Shown: in pieces, positions 42,838 through 51,710 of the stretch
Numbering within the stretch: position 1 is the stretch's first letter
Layout of the letters: every line of letters begins with the position of its first letter
Source: CAVYEM01 sp963767635
Lineage (GTDB): Bacteria; Vulcanimicrobiota; Vulcanimicrobiia; Vulcanimicrobiales; Vulcanimicrobiaceae
Assembly (NCBI GenBank): GCA_963767635.1
Contig: CAVYEM010000001.1
Span: 2,356,001 to 2,420,000 of the forward strand
Direction: 5' to 3'
DNA length: 64,000 nt
The notes under the pieces: generated by a model
The model's input: only the letters and a program-made list of their open reading frames with translations
The model's database searches: none
Told to the model about the DNA's origin: nothing
Program-made: the position numbers and the translations under genes

Positions 42838-43734
42838 ATGGGAAGTCGCATGGATTCGCCTGTTTGCGTGCCCTTTTCGAGATTTTCCGCGGCGCGGCCC
42901 GAGCGGGCGATTTGGCCGGCGTTCGAGCATTTGTGGTGCTGCGGGTCTTTGGAGGGGCTTGCGCGACCCATGGTGGCAATCGTCGGCACCCGCGCCGCCA
43001 CCGCTTACGGGAAGGCGCTCGCGCGGCGCTTCGCACAGCAATTGGTGCAAGCCGGCTGCTGCATCGTTTCGGGGCTGGCGCTCGGAATCGACGCGGCAGC
43101 GCACCAAGGCGCGCTCGACTGCGGCGGTCCCACGATCGGAATCCTGGGCAGCGGGCACCGTCGCTTCTTTCCGGCCCGCAATCGGCCCCTCGCGCAACGG
43201 CTGCTGGACGGCGGAGGAGCGGTGCTCTCGCCGTATCCGCCGGAACAGCCCGCTCAGCCTTGGCAGTTTTTGGAGCGCAACGGCATCGTGGCGGCGCTTG
43301 CGGATGCAGTGGTGGTCGTCGAAGCGCCGGCGCGGAGCGGCGCTCTCAACACGGCAGGCTGGGCCGCGGGCCGCATTCCGGTGTACGCGGTGCCCGGCGA
43401 CGTCGACCGGGCGCACGTCGCGGGATGCCATGCGCTCATTCGGGACGGCGCGATTTTGGCGCGCAGCGCGCAGGACGTGCTTGACGATCTTTGTCCGCAG
43501 GTTCGCACAGCCGAACCGCGGGAGTCGCGCGCTTCGCCGGAACCGCGCATCGAAGATCCGTTGCAGCAGCGCATCGCGCACTTGCTGCGCGGCGGAGAAC
43601 GCACGCTGGACGAACTCTTGACCGAAGCGGGGGAATCGCCGGCACACGTGTTCGCAGCGCTATCCATTCTGGAGCTGGCGGGTACGATCGACGCGCGACC
43701 GGGTCAGCGTTACGCGATGCGCTACAGAGAATAA
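42838..43734 (+). CDS. dprA: DNA processing protein DprA (Smf)
   Basis: Loads RecA on single-stranded DNA taken up during transformation. The Rossmann-like core has MVAIVGTRAATAYGKALARR, GCCIVSGLALGIDAAAHQGAL, GILGSGHRRFFPARN and APARSGALNTAGWA with the conserved SG; the C-terminal DLA (winged-helix) domain has HLLRGGERTLDELLTEAGES. The ATG at 42838 is chosen after a GTG one codon upstream. Together with comM it suggests the organism is, or was, naturally competent. Confidence 0.94.
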   Translation: MGSRMDSPVCVPFSRFSAARPERAIWPAFEHLWCCGSLEGLARPMVAIVGTRAATAYGKALARRFAQQLVQAGCCIVSGLALGIDAAAHQGALDCGGPTIGILGSGHRRFFPARNRPLAQRLLDGGGAVLSPYPPEQPAQPWQFLERNGIVAALADAVVVVEAPARSGALNTAGWAAGRIPVYAVPGDVDRAHVAGCHALIRDGAILARSAQDVLDDLCPQVRTAEPRESRASPEPRIEDPLQQRIAHLLRGGERTLDELLTEAGESPAHVFAALSILELAGTIDARPGQRYAMRYRE

Positions 43735-44393
43735 TTGCGCAGCGCGTCAAAACAGTTCGTAGGCAATGTGCGCGTGCGCGCAACGGTGTAATCCGGCCGC
43801 CGATACGAAAGCAGGCATTTCGGCTGTTTATGCTCGGCGACTGCGCTCGAAGGCCGGAATATTCCGACGCCGCCTCCGCGATCGAAGCGGACCTGCGCGC
43901 CGGCCGGAAATATCTCCATCAAGGTTGCGTTCGGAACCACGATAGTGGCGGTCGCGGTTTTTCGTACGCGATACGCATCTCCGATGACCGGAAATACTTC
44001 AAGGTGATTTTTCACTCTGCCGTTCGTTGTGGAGCCCATGACCTCGAGATTGCGTACGTACTGCACGCGCGTTCGCGGCGGCAATACAAATCCCGATGCG
44101 TTGGTTCCAACGATCGTTCCCGGCGTTCCGTCGAGAGCATTACAATACAAGACCGACGGCCCAAGCGCATTCTTCCCCGGCGGGGTAGGCGGTTCGGCTT
44201 GCCAGAGCACCGCTTTGCGGTTCGTAACCCCGCTGCGATCCATCCGTGCCCATCTTCCCGGATGGCCGCGGCCGTCGGTGCATGACACCGTGTAGGTCGC
44301 GTGTGGGCCGGCGAATCCGTTTTCGCCGGCGAGTGTCGCAGGAAGGAGCGAAGCGGCGAGGAGCAGCGCGATCATTGCTGTGGGGTGCAGCAT
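43722..44393 (-). CDS. Secreted protein of unknown function
   Basis: A 223-residue protein with a signal peptide (MLHPTAMIALLLAASLLPAT LAG region). The mature part has four Cys residues (VSCTDGRGHPG, VLYCNALDG, PKCLLSYR, NCFDALRNY) that could form disulfides, and no recognised domain. It converges on dprA, with a 13-base overlap at the 3' ends. Confidence 0.6.
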   Translation of the reverse strand: MLHPTAMIALLLAASLLPATLAGENGFAGPHATYTVSCTDGRGHPGRWARMDRSGVTNRKAVLWQAEPPTPPGKNALGPSVLYCNALDGTPGTIVGTNASGFVLPPRTRVQYVRNLEVMGSTTNGRVKNHLEVFPVIGDAYRVRKTATATIVVPNATLMEIFPAGAQVRFDRGGGVGIFRPSSAVAEHKQPKCLLSYRRPDYTVARTRTLPTNCFDALRNYSL

Positions 44394-44406
44394 TGCCGGG
44401 GGTTTG

Positions 44407-44985
44407 TCATCCTGAGCACTGCCGAAGGGCCACGCTGATTCGCGCCCCAATAGGCCGGCGAACCTTGGGGATGTGATGCTCCCAATACTCCTGCGAACGT
44501 CCGCTCATCACGAACAGACTTCCCGGCTCCAAGTCGCACGCAAACGTTCGCCGCGGCCGCGCTTTGCTGCGCACCAGCATTTCGCGCGCGGCGCCCAAGC
44601 TCAAGAGCGCTATGCAGGGAAGATCGATCAGTTCATCACGATGATCGTTGTGCCAAGCCACGCTGTCGTTGCCTCCGCGATAGTACTGAACCGAAACGGA
44701 TGTAAACTCTACCCGCAAAAATTCTTCGATGCGCGATTTCACGGCGGCGATCTGCGGCGGCTTCGGGTCGCCCGGAGCAAACCGCGCGATCAAACGCGGC
44801 ACTTGCACGGTGCGATCGTACATCCACATCGTCTCCGAGGACCACGGCAGAGACCGCTCGAGGACCTCGAACAACTCGTCGCTTTCCGCAGGCGTAAAAG
44901 CGCCGGGATAATAGACGATCGCGCCCGTCGCATCGTCGACGTACCGGTGGGGAGCGGCGGCGAACAAGCCGATTTGCTGCGCCAT
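44407..44985 (-). CDS. AlkB-like 2-oxoglutarate/Fe(II) dioxygenase
   Basis: About 192 residues. The iron ligands are seen in SVAWHNDHRDEL (His-x-Asp) and YWEHHIPKV (the distal His); RISVALR supplies the 2-oxoglutarate-binding Arg. VQYYRGGNDSVAWHND is typical of AlkB homologues that repair alkylated bases, such as 1-methyladenine. I start at the ATG at 44985; the longer upstream reading would overlap the divergent rlmH promoter. Members of the family also act on tRNA or proteins. Confidence 0.88.
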   Translation of the reverse strand: MAQQIGLFAAAPHRYVDDATGAIVYYPGAFTPAESDELFEVLERSLPWSSETMWMYDRTVQVPRLIARFAPGDPKPPQIAAVKSRIEEFLRVEFTSVSVQYYRGGNDSVAWHNDHRDELIDLPCIALLSLGAAREMLVRSKARPRRTFACDLEPGSLFVMSGRSQEYWEHHIPKVRRPIGARISVALRQCSG

Positions 44986-45033
44986 ACGCTTCCAAAACAC
45001 GGATGGGCGCCCCCGGTTTGCGAATGTTGCGGC

Positions 45034-45495
45034 GTGCAATTGCGGGTCATCGCGGTCGGCAAAATCCGGGAACGCTACGTCGCCCAAGCGTGCGCCGACT
45101 TTGCGGCACGGCTTGCGCCGTACTATCCGATCGAGGTAGTCGAGGTGCGCGCTTCGCCCGGCTCCAGGCCTGCCGAAGCGATGGCACAGGAAGCGGCGCG
45201 CATCCTAAAAACCGTCTCTGCGCAGGACTGCATGTGGCTAGTGGACCGCGCGGGTCGCGAGCTCTCCAGCGACGAGCTCAGCGGCATGCTGGGGCGCGCG
45301 GGTGTGTCGGGAAAGCGACGGATTTCTTTGGTGATTGCGGGGACGTACGGCGCGGACGCAACGCTGCAGGCGCGAGCCGATTTCGTGTGGTCGCTTTCCA
45401 GGCTGACGTTCTTGCACGAGTGGGCCCGCATGATCGTGCTGGAACAGCTCTATCGAGCGGCGAAGATCGCGCGCAATGAGCCCTATCACCACTGA
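45034..45495 (+). CDS. rlmH: 23S rRNA (pseudouridine-1915-N3)-methyltransferase RlmH
   Basis: A SPOUT-fold methyltransferase acting on pseudouridine 1915 in helix 69. LRVIAVGKIRERYVAQACAD is the family start; the knot has LVIAGTYGADATLQARADFVWSLSRLTF and HEWARMIVLEQLYRAAKI. GTG start (a TTG two codons later is possible). It overlaps the argS start by 20 bases. The methyltransferase Gly loop reads VIAGTYGAD rather than the usual IGG-type sequence. Confidence 0.93.
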   Translation: MQLRVIAVGKIRERYVAQACADFAARLAPYYPIEVVEVRASPGSRPAEAMAQEAARILKTVSAQDCMWLVDRAGRELSSDELSGMLGRAGVSGKRRISLVIAGTYGADATLQARADFVWSLSRLTFLHEWARMIVLEQLYRAAKIARNEPYHH

Positions 45496-47170
45496 GGGAA
45501 CTCCTGTTCTTCCCGATGCCGCGCTCGGGCGATTCTCGCAGGCCTTAGAGCGCACGATCGCCGCGACGTTTCCCGGTTCGCCGGCAACGCGCATCGAGTT
45601 CGAAGCGCCCCGCCGTCCGGAGTTCGGCGATTTCGCCACCAATGCCGCGTTCGCGCTCACGCGCATTGCAAAGCGCTCGCCGCAGGACATCGCTGCCGCG
45701 CTCGCGGCGGGCGCGGCGGAGCGGGAGCCGCAGTTGCGTGAACTCTTCAGCGCAATAACGCCCACTGCGGGTTTCATCAACCTTCGCCTTGCACCGGCGG
45801 TGTGGCAGGCGGCCGTAGCGCAAATCCTGCGCGATGGGCGCGGCTTCGGCCAGGGACAGCCCCGGCAAAAACGCATTTCGCTGGAGTTCGGCAGCGCGAA
45901 TCCCACCGGTCCGCTCGTCGTCGTGCAGGGGCGCACGTGCAGCATCGGTGCCACGCTGACGAACGCGCTGCGCTACTGCGGTTACGACGTGTTCGTCGAG
46001 TGGATCGTGAACGATGCCGGCGGCCAGATCGCAACGCTCGGCCGCTCGCTGTACGCGCGCTATCGCCAAACCTTCGAGCCGGACTATCCGTTTCCGGAAG
46101 ACGGCTACCCCGGCGATTATCTGCTGCCGATTGCGGATGCCCTCGCGAAAAGCGACGGTCCGAAATGGAATGGCGCGCCAGAGCCGCAGTGGATGCCGTA
46201 TTTTTCGAAGGTCGGACGCGATGCGTTGCTTGCGCAGCAAATGCGCACCGCCGAACGTTTCGGCGTGCATTTCGATCTGTGGCAAAGCGAAGCGGAACTG
46301 CACGCTGCGGGCAAAGTGCAAGCCGGCGTGGTCAGGCTGGTCGAAGGCGGCGCCACGTACGAACGCGACGGCGCACTCTATTTCCGCGCAACCGATTACG
46401 GCGACGACAAGGATCGCGTGCTGATCCGCAGCGACGGACGTCCGACGTACTTATCCGCCGACGTCGCGTATCATTACGAGAAGCTGCAGCGCGCGGACGA
46501 GGTCATCGATATCCTCGGACCCGATCATCACGGGTACATCGAGCGTCTCAAAGGTTTAGCGCAGGCGCTCGGCTACGGTCGCGATTCTTTGGAAGTGCTC
46601 ATCGCTCAGCAAATCACGCTCATGCGCGGGCGAGAACAAGTGAGCATGAGCAAACGCGCCGGACACATCGTCACGCTCGACGACATCCTGGACGAAGTGG
46701 GCGTCGATGCGGCGCGCTTCTTCTTCGTCATGCTCGCTCCCGAATCGCCGCTCACGTTCGACCTGGACTTGGCCAAGGAACAAAGCAACGAGAATCCCGT
46801 GTTCTACGTGCAGTACGGCCATGCGCGCATCGCGTCCGTGTTCAAGAACGCGGATGCCGAAGACGTCGAAGAGGCGCGTCTCGGACGAACGCTCAGCGCG
46901 CTGTCGGGTTCGACGGAACTGATGCTGGCGCGCCGCCTGGCCGAAATGCCGCGCATCGTGCAGAACGTCGTCGATCATCTCGCGCCGCACCGGCTCACTC
47001 GGTACGCGCGCGATATTGCCGCAGACTTTCATCAGTTTTATCACGAGTGCCGCATTCTCGTGCCCGAACGCGACGTGCGGCTTGCCCGTCTGGGACTGTG
47101 CCTGGCCACGCAAAGCGTGCTAGCGCGCGTACTGGAACTCATCGGTGTGAGCGCGCCGGAATCGATGTAG
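45476..47170 (+). CDS. argS: Arginyl-tRNA synthetase with an altered HIGH motif
   Basis: Class I synthetase that charges tRNA-Arg. The start MSPITTEGT is followed by the N-terminal additional domain (FEAPRRPEFGDFATNAAFAL) and the catalytic core. The KMSKS motif is VSMSKRAG (about 390-396), and GPDHHGYIERLKGLAQALG and QYGHARIASVFKNA are typical. The HIGH motif is not: where ArgRS usually has PLHVGHGR, this reads PLVVVQGR (146-153), so both histidines are replaced. The rest of the protein and its 564-residue length look normal, so it is probably a clade variant. Confidence 0.95.
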   Translation: MSPITTEGTPVLPDAALGRFSQALERTIAATFPGSPATRIEFEAPRRPEFGDFATNAAFALTRIAKRSPQDIAAALAAGAAEREPQLRELFSAITPTAGFINLRLAPAVWQAAVAQILRDGRGFGQGQPRQKRISLEFGSANPTGPLVVVQGRTCSIGATLTNALRYCGYDVFVEWIVNDAGGQIATLGRSLYARYRQTFEPDYPFPEDGYPGDYLLPIADALAKSDGPKWNGAPEPQWMPYFSKVGRDALLAQQMRTAERFGVHFDLWQSEAELHAAGKVQAGVVRLVEGGATYERDGALYFRATDYGDDKDRVLIRSDGRPTYLSADVAYHYEKLQRADEVIDILGPDHHGYIERLKGLAQALGYGRDSLEVLIAQQITLMRGREQVSMSKRAGHIVTLDDILDEVGVDAARFFFVMLAPESPLTFDLDLAKEQSNENPVFYVQYGHARIASVFKNADAEDVEEARLGRTLSALSGSTELMLARRLAEMPRIVQNVVDHLAPHRLTRYARDIAADFHQFYHECRILVPERDVRLARLGLCLATQSVLARVLELIGVSAPESM

Positions 47171-47182
47171 GTTCGAACCGCG

Positions 47183-47650
47183 CTATAACGGTTTGCACAA
47201 CAGACGCCGCTCGGTCAAATAGCCGGCGCGTTCGTAGAGCGCTCGCGCGGCGGCGTTGTCTTCGGTGACCATCAACCCCAAGTACGGCAGCCTGCGCCGG
47301 CGCGCTTCGTCTTCAGCTGCGGTGAGCAGACGCCTGCCGATGCCGCACCGGCGATCTGCGGGTTCGACGGCCATGTAGGCAATGAAGCCCTGAGGCATGC
47401 GCGTGACTTCGTCCGGCATCGTGTCCAGCATCAGGACGAACCCCGCGCGCTCGCCGCCGCACTCGGCCACGTACAGCACGTGCGGTTGATCGAAAACGAA
47501 ATCCAACAAACCATCGTAGCTGGCGGACAGCATCGAATCGTTCGCATACCGAAAATGCGCGACGCTGTCACCCATGGTGCGCTTTCCCAAGTCCCGCACG
47601 AACGCGCGGTCGTCGACGCGACCCTCGCGGATGGCGAATTCTCGGTTCAT
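47183..47650 (-). CDS. GNAT acetyltransferase
   Basis: 155 residues. The N-terminal sequence REGRVDDRAFVRDLGKRTMG leads to IAYMAVEPADRRCGIGRRLL, which contains the acetyl-CoA loop RRCGIGRRL (Q/RxxGxG/A), and EDNAAARALYERAGY. The ATG overlaps the pyrE stop (ATGA), so it is the last gene of the pyrimidine cluster. Substrate unknown. Confidence 0.9.
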   Translation of the reverse strand: MNREFAIREGRVDDRAFVRDLGKRTMGDSVAHFRYANDSMLSASYDGLLDFVFDQPHVLYVAECGGERAGFVLMLDTMPDEVTRMPQGFIAYMAVEPADRRCGIGRRLLTAAEDEARRRRLPYLGLMVTEDNAAARALYERAGYLTERRLLCKPL

Positions 47651-48216
47651 GCAGTGCGGCGCGAGCCCGGATCGGTCAGCGGCTCGCCGCGCGCGCATTG
47701 CGGGCATTGCGCTGCATCATAGGACTCGATCGGCATCCGCAGCAACGCGTGAGCGGGAACGCCGAAGTCCGCCGGTTCACGCTCGACGATGATGCCCACG
47801 CCCGCAACACTTGCACCGCTCTTGCGCACCAGCTCCAGTACTTCTTTGACCGAACCGCCGGTCGTCACGACGTCTTCCACGATGAGCACGCGATCGTTCG
47901 GCTCCAGCCGGAAATTCCGCCGCAGCACCGCTTCCCCGCGTTCCTTCTCGACGAAGATCGCTTTGGTGCCCAGGGCGCGCGCGACCTCGTAGCCCAGCAG
48001 AATGCCGCCGACAGCCGCGCTCACGACCACCGACGGTCTGATCTCGCGAAATGCATCGGCGATCGTTCGCGCGACCGGCTCGAGCATCACGGGATCTTCG
48101 AGAATGCGAAATTTTTGGATGAACCGGTTGCTGTGGCGTCCCGAACTGAGTTTGAAATGGCCCTCCAGCAATGCGCCGCGGTTCTTTAACTCCGTTTCCA
48201 GATCAACGAACGCCAC
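47647..48216 (-). CDS. pyrE: Orotate phosphoribosyltransferase
   Basis: Joins orotate and PRPP to give OMP. About 189 residues. GALLEGHFKLSSGRHSNRFI is the family start; the PRPP motif is VLIVEDVVTTGGSV; FVEKERGEAVLRRNF holds the flexible catalytic loop. A C-terminal CPQC pair resembles a small extension. The GTG start overlaps the pyrF end by 14 bases. Confidence 0.94.
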   Translation of the reverse strand: MAFVDLETELKNRGALLEGHFKLSSGRHSNRFIQKFRILEDPVMLEPVARTIADAFREIRPSVVVSAAVGGILLGYEVARALGTKAIFVEKERGEAVLRRNFRLEPNDRVLIVEDVVTTGGSVKEVLELVRKSGASVAGVGIIVEREPADFGVPAHALLRMPIESYDAAQCPQCARGEPLTDPGSRRTA

Positions 48217-48931
48217 GGTACTGCGCTTCCTGCATTTCGGCGAGTATGTCGCGAGCGGCGTCAAGCGGATCGGCGGCTTGCGTGATCGGCCGCCCTACCA
48301 CCAGATAGTCCGATCCGGCTCGCACGGCCTGGCCCGGCGTCATCACGCGCTTCTGATCGCCGTGCTGCGCGTACGCGGGGCGAATGCCGGGCGTGAGCGT
48401 AAGAAATTCCGATCCCAATTCGCTTTTTATCGCCGCGACTTCGCCGGCGGCGCAGACGACGCCGGCACATCCCGCATCGCGCGCCAAGCGTGCGAGCCGC
48501 ATCGCGACCTCGTCGACGGTGCCGCCTAATCCCACATCCCGCAGATCTGCTGCGTTCATGCTGGTCAGCACCGTCACCGCGAGCACCTGCGGAGCGAAAC
48601 AGTGCAGTTCTCGCGCTCGTTCTTGCACTGCCTGAACCGCAGCACGCATCATCTCGCTGCCGCCGAGCGCGTGCACGTTGACGATATGCGTGCCGTGCCG
48701 CACGAGCTGCCTGACGCTCGCAGCAACCGTCCGCGGAATGTCATGCACTTTCGCGTCGACGAAGTGGCGCACGTCGCGCATCTCCATGTACGAGAATATG
48801 CGTTCTCCGTAACCGTAGAGCGATTCGAGCCCGACTTTGTAGATCAGATCCAGTTCGTAGAGCCGCTCGATCAGCATCTCCGCTTGCTCGGGGTTTGCCA
48901 CGTCGAGCGCCACGATGAGTCGAGAAGGCAC
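48203..48931 (-). CDS. pyrF: Orotidine 5'-phosphate decarboxylase
   Basis: Makes UMP from OMP. LIVALDVANPEQAEMLIERL is the first strand; the catalytic D-x-K-x-x-D is FVDAKVHDIPRTVA; TPGIRPA and YLVVGRPITQAADP bind the phosphate. The 242-residue length is normal. Pyrimidine genes pyrK-pyrD-pyrF-pyrE lie in this order with overlaps of a few bases. Confidence 0.96.
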   Translation of the reverse strand: MPSRLIVALDVANPEQAEMLIERLYELDLIYKVGLESLYGYGERIFSYMEMRDVRHFVDAKVHDIPRTVAASVRQLVRHGTHIVNVHALGGSEMMRAAVQAVQERARELHCFAPQVLAVTVLTSMNAADLRDVGLGGTVDEVAMRLARLARDAGCAGVVCAAGEVAAIKSELGSEFLTLTPGIRPAYAQHGDQKRVMTPGQAVRAGSDYLVVGRPITQAADPLDAARDILAEMQEAQYRGVR

Positions 48932-48937
48932 GACGCT

Positions 48938-49903
48938 CTAGCCCTCGTCGCCTTCGTATTGATGCGGACTGGCGAAACCGAGGTTCGCCTTGCCGACGAT
49001 GTCGCGAATCGACGCGATGCCGCGCTCGCTCAGATACTCGCCCAACTCTCGGACGATGCGAATGGGAATACGCGGATCGGTAAAGTTTGCCGTACCGATA
49101 GAGACCGCGCTTGCGCCGGCAAGAAAGAATTCGAGCGCATCGCTCGTCGTTTCGATGCCGCCTTGTCCGACGATCGGCACCGTAACGGCGCGGGCCACTT
49201 CATATACCGCCAGCACGGCGATGGGACGAATCGCCGGTCCAGAAAGTCCGCCCGTTATATTGCCCAACCGCGGTTTCCACGTGCGCACGTCGATCGCCAT
49301 GCCGCGCACCGTGTTGATCACTGCCAGCGCGTCAGCCCCGGCATCCTGCGCTTGACGCGCGATGCTTGCAATATCCGTCACGTTGGGCGAAAGTTTGACG
49401 ATGATCGTTTTGTCGGTTACCGCGCGCACCGCCGCAACGACGCGCGCAGTCAGCGCGGGGTCGCAGGCGAATGTTTCACCCTCGGACGCGACGTTCGGGC
49501 AAGAGATATTGACCTCGAGCGCGTGAATTTCGGCGCGAGCGGCGAGCCGCTGCGCGACGTACGCATAGTCATCCACCGAAAACCCGGCGACGCTGCCGAT
49601 CACCTTGCACGGGCGGGATGCGAACTTGGCGACATCGTGCTGCAGATACCAGTCAATTCCGGGATTCTGCAGGCCGATGGCGTTAAGCATGCCTGCCGGC
49701 GTTTGCACGAGCCGAGGCGTCGCATTTCCCAGACGCGGCGCGCGCGTGACGCTCTTGAGCACGATGCCGCCGAGGCCGTCGAGATCGACGAGCGAGGCGA
49801 ACTCCTCGCCCGTTCCGTAGCACCCGCTGCCCATGAGCGTCGGATACGCCAAATCGAGCGATCCGATGCGCACGCGCAGATCGGCCTCCCGCTGCATCAC
49901 CAT
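48938..49903 (-). CDS. pyrD: Dihydroorotate dehydrogenase class 1B, catalytic subunit
   Basis: Oxidises dihydroorotate to orotate with FMN. LAYPTLMGSGCYGTGEEF, GIVLKSVTRAPRLGNATPRL and the active-site EVNISCPNVASEG with the Cys base are present, and IPIVGQGGIETTSDALEFFLAGASAV binds the FMN phosphate. The class 1B form needs PyrK for electrons to NAD+. The start is an ATG at 49903, with another two codons later; it overlaps the pyrK stop. Confidence 0.95.
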   Translation of the reverse strand: MVMQREADLRVRIGSLDLAYPTLMGSGCYGTGEEFASLVDLDGLGGIVLKSVTRAPRLGNATPRLVQTPAGMLNAIGLQNPGIDWYLQHDVAKFASRPCKVIGSVAGFSVDDYAYVAQRLAARAEIHALEVNISCPNVASEGETFACDPALTARVVAAVRAVTDKTIIVKLSPNVTDIASIARQAQDAGADALAVINTVRGMAIDVRTWKPRLGNITGGLSGPAIRPIAVLAVYEVARAVTVPIVGQGGIETTSDALEFFLAGASAVSIGTANFTDPRIPIRIVRELGEYLSERGIASIRDIVGKANLGFASPHQYEGDEG

Positions 49904-50750
49904 CGCAACTCGTGCGCCCAAAAGACGGGGCCCTCTTTACAGATGCGCGCATTGACGAATCCCGCGCCGGAATCGCCGGCAGGGAAACTCGGCGCCTGCG
50001 AACTGCGGCGATCGAGCGGCACCACGCATCCCCAGCATCCGCCCACGCCGCACGCGAACGTTTCCTCCAACGAGGAGCTGGGCGCGAACTCCCATCTCGC
50101 GCGCTGCAGCGGCGGTGGCGCGCAGCATCGGCGTAGGTCCGCAAGCTCAGAATCAAATCCGGTTTTTGCTCGGCCCGCGCCAGCAGCTCCGTCACGTAGC
50201 CATGGTGTCCAAACGAGCCATCGTCGGTTGCGCACGCGACCGAACATCCCTCCCGTTCGAAGCGGTCGCGCTCGACCAGCAGACTCGCGGTGCGAGCGCC
50301 ATAAAAAAGCCGCACGCCGGTGCCCTTTTGCACTAATGCTTGAGCCGCCAGCAGAACGGACGCAATGCCTACGCCGCCTGCGACAATCGCCACGTCTTTG
50401 GCGTTCGCGAATGTGAAACCATTACCGAGGGGACCTGTAAGAGCAAGATGATCGCCTTCTCGCAATTCAAAGAGCTCGCGCGTTCTGGGTCCGCAGACGA
50501 AAAACAGAACGCTGGCACGATCTCCGCGCGCTTCGTAAATGCCAAGCGCGGTAGCGGCCCGCTCGCCCGCCGGCGGTATCGCCATGACGAACTGGCCCGG
50601 ACGAGTCACGGAAACGAGCTTTGGTGCGTAAAATCCAAGCACTACTACGCCCGGCGCGAGTTGTTGTCGATCGAGCACGCGGGTCTCGTGGACGGCTGCG
50701 GATCCGGCTATCGGCTCCGAAAGCACTTCGAACATCGGCGTTACCGGCAT
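49897..50750 (-). CDS. pyrK: Dihydroorotate dehydrogenase electron-transfer subunit, two frameshifts
   Basis: Transfers electrons from PyrD to NAD+ through FAD and a [2Fe-2S] cluster. The FAD domain is intact: RPGQFVMAIPP and DHLALTGPLGNGFTF, then AIVAGGVGIASVLLAAQAL. The frame breaks near 50145 (LILS to CGPTPMLRATAAAAREMG) and again near 50080. In the last frame the cluster ligands appear as FACGVGGCWGCVVPL and ARICKEGPVF, the expected C-x4-C-x2-C and later Cys. With both corrections it is about 285 residues. Since the partner pyrD is intact, indel errors are likely. I chose ATG at 50750 with GAGAGA ahead of it. Confidence 0.88.
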
Positions 50751-50884
50751 TCTCTCAACCAATCCGACATACTTCCGAAACGCAATTTTTAACTCAATCT
50801 ACGACATTTGACTGAACTTCTTCTCACCGTCAGCCGTTATAGGGTAGTACAAGGATAAAAATCGGAAAGGAGGGTCCACATAAC

Positions 50885-51025
50885 ATGGCAGGTCTCATGG
50901 TTTTTAAATCGTTAGCCGACGCGCTCAGAGCGGGCTATCAGGTCTACGACCGCACCTCGGACGGATATCTAGTCCGTACGCGAACTGCAGCTGGATGGGC
51001 AATAGCCCTGGTCAGTTGCAAGTGA
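50885..51025 (+). CDS. 46-residue protein of an unrecognised family, copy B
   Basis: A 46-codon gene with an outstanding ribosome binding site (AAAGGAGGG, ten bases before the ATG) and a strong intrinsic terminator 27 bases after the stop. The protein reads MAGLMVFKSLADALRAGYQV, YDRTSDGYLVRTRTAAGWAI, ALVSCK. It matches copy A at 38835 with no gaps, 32 of 46 identical, while the DNA is much less alike, so the protein is under selection. Its mRNA would be only about 200 bases. It lies in the gap between the divergent pyrK and the convergent DUF6249 gene. Function unknown; no membrane helix or Cys pair is seen. Confidence 0.88.
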   Translation: MAGLMVFKSLADALRAGYQVYDRTSDGYLVRTRTAAGWAIALVSCK

Positions 51026-51051
51026 ACCCTCCGATGCAGGGATGACTGCAA

Positions 51052-51084
51052 GAAAAAACCGCCGGTTGCGACCGGCGGTTTTTT
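51052..51084 (+). terminator. Strong bidirectional terminator after copy B
   Basis: ACCGCCGGT-TGCG-ACCGGCGGT forms a 9-bp perfect stem with a T-run of eight on the plus side and an A-run of six on the other, so it can also stop transcription from the minus-strand gene that ends at 51108. Confidence 0.92.
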
Positions 51085-51107
51085 TAATTGTTCGCCTCCG
51101 TTTCAGG

Positions 51108-51707
51108 CTAGGAACGAGGTTCGGGCGGGGACGGCGGCTTTTCCAGTTCGGTCGTCGGGCCGGGACGCCAGGCGTACGGCCCCGGCGTCGCATTACGTTC
51201 GGCGGAGAAGGGCGGCTGCTGGTAATCGTGTCCGGGTTGTGCTGCCGGCCCCGGCCCGGGCATGCCGAGCGCTCCGAAACGCGCGCCCGAGAGCAGGGCG
51301 ATGATGATTTGCGCGATGCCGACGAAGAGCGGAATCAGGCCGCCGAGCACCCACGGACCGTTCGGTCCTAGCCCGATAGAGAGTCCGACGTACAGCGCGA
51401 TGCCGATGCATACCAGCGTGATGCCTTTGCGCAAGCAGCGGCCGCCCTGATATTCGGAGTAACCGTAGGGCTCGTAGGCAGGCGGAAATCCCGGAGGCAC
51501 CGGACCGGGCGCGGCCATGCCCTGCCAGTCGGATCGCGCGGCGCGTTTGAACCAGCGCGGATCGGGCGGAGGAGCCATGCCGCGACGCAGCATTTCCATT
51601 CGTTCTTGATGCGCGTAGAAGCGGTTGACGATCGCGTATCCGAGCGGTAATCCGAAGATCACCAGAATCGCTACGACGCCGACAAAATCGCCCGAGTCTT
51701 GTGACAT
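51108..51707 (-). CDS. DUF6249-like membrane protein
   Basis: A 199-residue protein with three membrane helices (VVAILVIFGLPLGYAIVNRF, then two near residues 97-140), and a Pro/Gly-rich cytoplasmic or surface tail. The start FVGVVAILVIFGLPLGYAIV followed by AHQERMEMLRRGMAPP is typical of DUF6249 proteins found next to DUF4097 proteins and two-component systems. It starts four bases after the DUF4097 gene end, so they form an operon. Confidence 0.75.
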   Translation of the reverse strand: MSQDSGDFVGVVAILVIFGLPLGYAIVNRFYAHQERMEMLRRGMAPPPDPRWFKRAARSDWQGMAAPGPVPPGFPPAYEPYGYSEYQGGRCLRKGITLVCIGIALYVGLSIGLGPNGPWVLGGLIPLFVGIAQIIIALLSGARFGALGMPGPGPAAQPGHDYQQPPFSAERNATPGPYAWRPGPTTELEKPPSPPEPRS

Positions 51708-51710
51708 GGT

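Noticed and set aside
47168..47215. GGTTCGAACC near the end of argS as a possible tRNA T-loop
   Set aside because: No acceptor, anticodon or D-stem can be formed around it; it is an isolated palindrome.
48602..50416. 604-codon plus-strand frame antisense to pyrF, pyrD and pyrK
   Set aside because: Shadow of three recognised enzymes; His- and Arg-rich without order.
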